Below, one piece after another: positions 61,937 through 64,000 of a stretch of DNA of 64,000 bases (position 1 is its first letter; every line of letters starts with the position of its first letter). Both the position numbers and the translations under genes were made by a program. This DNA is from DATMER01 sp034667225 (GTDB lineage: Bacteria; Acidobacteriota; Thermoanaerobaculia; Multivoradales; UBA5704): the NCBI GenBank assembly GCA_034667225.1, contig JAXDKG010000050.1, positions 62,001-126,000 on the forward strand, read 5' to 3'. The notes below the pieces were generated by a model. The model was not told where the DNA came from and did no database searches. It worked only from the letters and a program-made list of their open reading frames with translations.

Positions 61937-62653
61937 ATGAGCCAGCACCCCCGTCCGACGTTCACATACCTGGGACATGCGACCGTCCGCTGCGACCTGC
62001 CCGGCGGCGAGGTCGTCCTCATCGATCCCTGGGTGACCCAGAACCCGTCCTGCCCCAAGGAGCACAAGAGCTTCGACCGGCTCGACGCCATGCTCATCAC
62101 CCACGCCCACTTCGACCACATGGGCGACGCCGTGGAGATGGCGAAGAAGCACAAACCGGGCAAGATCGTCGCCAACTTCGAGATCTGCAACTGGCTGGGG
62201 ACCAAGGGGGTCGCGAACGGTTCGGCCATGAACCTGGGCGGCTGCCAGGAGGTGCTCGGCATGCAGATCACCATGGTCCGCGCCGACCACTCCTGCGGGA
62301 TCTCGGACGGCGACCAGATCCTCTACGGCGGCACGGCCGCGGGCTACGTGGTGCGGCTGCCGGGCGGCTATACCTTCTACCACGCGGGCGACACGGCCCT
62401 GTTCTCGGACATGCAGCTCATCGGCGAGATGTACCGGCCCGAGCTGGCCTTCCTGCCGATCGGCGACCTGTTCACCATGGACCCGATGCAGGCTGCCCGG
62501 GCCTGCCGCTTCCTCGGCGTGCGCCAGGTGATCCCGATCCACTGGGGGACTTTCCCCGCGCTGACCGGCACCCCCGAGAAGCTGATCAAGGCTCTGGACG
62601 ACAACGGGACAAACTGCAAGGTGATTGCTTTGAAGCCCGGGGGAAAATACTAG
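61937..62653 (+). CDS. UPF0173-type metallo-beta-lactamase-fold hydrolase
   Basis: A 238-residue MBL-fold enzyme: Y-L-G-H-A-T at the start, T-H-A-H-F-D-H-M-G-D as the metal motif, A-D-H-S-C and Y-H-A-G-D-T-A-L-F-S, and the final I-P-I-H-W-G-T-F. This set is typical of the UPF0173/L-ascorbate-6-phosphate-lactonase-like group. GGGAGGGAGG precedes the ATG. Substrate unknown. Confidence 0.88.
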   Translation: MSQHPRPTFTYLGHATVRCDLPGGEVVLIDPWVTQNPSCPKEHKSFDRLDAMLITHAHFDHMGDAVEMAKKHKPGKIVANFEICNWLGTKGVANGSAMNLGGCQEVLGMQITMVRADHSCGISDGDQILYGGTAAGYVVRLPGGYTFYHAGDTALFSDMQLIGEMYRPELAFLPIGDLFTMDPMQAARACRFLGVRQVIPIHWGTFPALTGTPEKLIKALDDNGTNCKVIALKPGGKY

Positions 62654-62666
62654 AACCCTGCCATGT

Positions 62667-62722
62667 GTAGGGGCGCCCCTTGTGGGCGCCCTCCGGAGGG
62701 CGGCCACAAGAGCCGCCCCTAC
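62667..62722. repeat. 56-bp REP-like element, copy 2
   Basis: Same borders and length as the copy at 47714-47769. Its right end (GCCCCTAC) overlaps the stop codon of the outer-membrane gene at 62719. Confidence 0.85.
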
Positions 62723-63507
62723 CAGCGCACCGAGCCGCCCACGCCCACGTACCAATCCGGATCCGCATCATTGAGGCCGGTCCCCACCCTGGCATCCACG
62801 ACCAGGTCGTCGTTGATCAGGAACGAGAGGCCCCCGTCCACATAGTGGGTGGTGGGGCCGTCCGCGGTCTCCTCGGAGAGGCCGTACCACTCCAGGTAGG
62901 TGCCGAGCCGGTCGGTGATCGAAAAGCCTCCGCTCAGGCTTGCGAGGAGCTGGTGGAACTGCTCCTCCTCATCCGTGGCGTAGCTGTAGCCCACGTTCGC
63001 GCCCAGGCCGAACCGCTCGCCCACTTCCCAGTCCAGCGCCAGGATGGCGGTCGGCACCCACTCGTCGTCCGTCAGCTCGTCGTCCCCCGTGGGGATGCTG
63101 GTCTCCAGGACCAGGGCCGCGGCCGGCTGCCCGGGAGCGAGGTCGCCCGCCGGGTCGGTGAAGCGGAACTTGATCCCGAGCGAGGAGTCGTCGAGGCCGG
63201 AGATCTCCTGCTGCAGAGCATCGATCCGGTTGTAGGAGGGGACGCCGATCCGCCCCTCCCAGCGCTCGCCCGCGCCGATGCGGACCAGGAGCTCGCCGAA
63301 GGTGGTGATGTCGTCGTCCTCGACGCGGGTCAGCGTGGTCCCCCCCTCCACCTGCACGTGCCCGGGCGGGATCAGGCCGGTGCCTTCGGTGAAATCGGGC
63401 CGGTCGGCCACGATGGGCTCCTCGAGCCCCGACCAGCCTTCCTGCGCCAGGAGGGCAGTGCCCAGCAACAGCCCTGACAAGGCCAGAATGAGTATCCGGC
63501 TTCGCAT
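62719..63507 (-). CDS. Outer-membrane beta-barrel protein (MetA-pathway-like)
   Basis: A 262-residue exported protein: signal peptide about 1-22, then a beta-barrel with alternating strands. V-A-D-R-P-D-F-T-E-G and V-Q-V-E-G-G-T-T resemble the family annotated as transporter of the MetA-pathway of phenol degradation; the substrate is unknown. AAGGAG precedes ATG 63507. The ending R-W with the stop in the REP-like element suggests that the native C-terminus was close to or altered at the element. Confidence 0.8.
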   Translation of the reverse strand: MRSRILILALSGLLLGTALLAQEGWSGLEEPIVADRPDFTEGTGLIPPGHVQVEGGTTLTRVEDDDITTFGELLVRIGAGERWEGRIGVPSYNRIDALQQEISGLDDSSLGIKFRFTDPAGDLAPGQPAAALVLETSIPTGDDELTDDEWVPTAILALDWEVGERFGLGANVGYSYATDEEEQFHQLLASLSGGFSITDRLGTYLEWYGLSEETADGPTTHYVDGGLSFLINDDLVVDARVGTGLNDADPDWYVGVGGSVRW

Positions 63508-63523
63508 CTCTCTCTCCTTTTCC

Positions 63524-64000
63524 CTACAGTTTATGGGCAAGCTGCGCGCGCCCGGACGTCTCCAGCACCTCGGCCCCCTTCGGAGTCAGCCGCAGGCCTC
63601 CGCCCTCCCGTTCCACCATGCCCGTGCGAAGCAGCCCGGACAGGACCGTCCGCAGGCGCCGCCCGCTCCATCCGAACCGCTGCTCCAGCGTCGCCGTGGG
63701 CACCACTTCGCCTTCCTTGCGCAGGTGGAGGAGCAGGAGCTGGCCGGACAACCGCCGGCCCATCTTGCGGAGCTGGACCATCCGCGCCAGCAGCCCGTGA
63801 CTGGGCGAGAGCAGCAGCGCCAGCACGAACAGCAGACCGGCCACGGTCGCCATGGCCCCGGCGATGGAGACGTCCAGGGCCCGCGCCATGCCATAGCCGA
63901 GCAGCGCCGAGGCGACCCCCGTCCCGACCGCCAGCCCCAGCATGACGCCGAGCCGGTCGGTGAGCAGGTAGGCCGTGGCCGGCGGCACCACCAGCATGGC
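63524..64000 (-). CDS. ABC-3 type metal permease fused to winged helix (N-terminus cut by window edge)
   Basis: The visible 158 residues start in the permease core (A-M-L-V-V-P-P-A-T-A-Y-L-L-T-D-R-L) with three more hydrophobic segments. This pattern is typical of zinc/manganese permeases (ZnuB/MntB/TroC). After residue 85 comes a soluble tail with a winged-helix-like fold (L-E-Q-R-F-G-W-S-G-R-R-L-R-T-V, G-L-R-L-T-P-K-G-A-E-V-L). A metal-permease with a C-terminal DtxR-like wing is known in some bacteria. The frame is open at the window edge. Confidence 0.82.
   Translation of the reverse strand, partial: AMLVVPPATAYLLTDRLGVMLGLAVGTGVASALLGYGMARALDVSIAGAMATVAGLLFVLALLLSPSHGLLARMVQLRKMGRRLSGQLLLLHLRKEGEVVPTATLEQRFGWSGRRLRTVLSGLLRTGMVEREGGGLRLTPKGAEVLETSGRAQLAHKL

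Overview
The window reads as a chromosomal segment of a GC-rich, Gram-negative-type bacterium. Evidence for an outer membrane is direct: TonB/ExbB/ExbD genes, an OprP-like porin, an OmpA lipoprotein and a second outer-membrane beta-barrel. Several genes (VWFA-type proteins, a TonB-receptor plug sequence of the N-V-G-G-N-E-S-G-Q-Q-S kind, type II GAPDH, BACON-like secreted protein) resemble those of Acidobacteriota such as Thermoanaerobaculia. That placement is inference; no rRNA or tRNA gene was found. Two genes carry an in-frame TGA followed by a SECIS-like hairpin, so the organism probably decodes UGA as selenocysteine.

Layout. 1-3.2 kb: a TonB-ExbB-ExbD-ExbD energy-transduction operon with a TPR lipoprotein. 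3.4-8.3 kb: three solute carriers (DAACS, APC, CstA). 8.3-12.8 kb: uncharacterised and secreted proteins and a GT-C membrane glycosyltransferase. 12.8-29 kb: a nearly complete phosphate island: pstSCAB, a phosphate-type porin with a PAP2 phosphatase, phoU, phoR, phoB, ppx and ppk. At least three clear Pho-box-like sites (7-mers spaced 11 bp) precede pstS, the porin and ppk. 29-38 kb: a YcaQ-like glycosylase, a glycan cluster (GH1-like enzyme, glycosyltransferase, UDP-galactopyranose mutase), a ClC channel and a hydrolase. 37.8-50.1 kb: housekeeping genes (def, rlmH, dksA-like, holA, B12-dependent ribonucleotide reductase, type II GAPDH, RNase Z-like, RlmD-like). 50.1-53.6 kb: an accessory patch with a truncated SulP gene between two repeat arrays, an HNH pair, an aldo/keto reductase and VapBC. 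53.6-64 kb: a candidate selenoprotein MEDS sensor coupled to a hybrid histidine kinase, an ECF sigma factor with a VWA/TonB-plug fusion, a QueD homolog, a SelW-like selenoprotein, an ArsR regulator, and at the right edge an ABC permease fused to a winged helix.

Two features recur across the window. First, six intergenic regions hold degenerate arrays whose units differ in sequence from place to place but keep an exact period (9, 10, 20, 21, 21 and 42 bp), with substitutions and almost no indels. Second, many genes without a Shine-Dalgarno sequence have a TAnnnT hexamer ending 6-7 nt before the start codon, as expected for leaderless transcripts.
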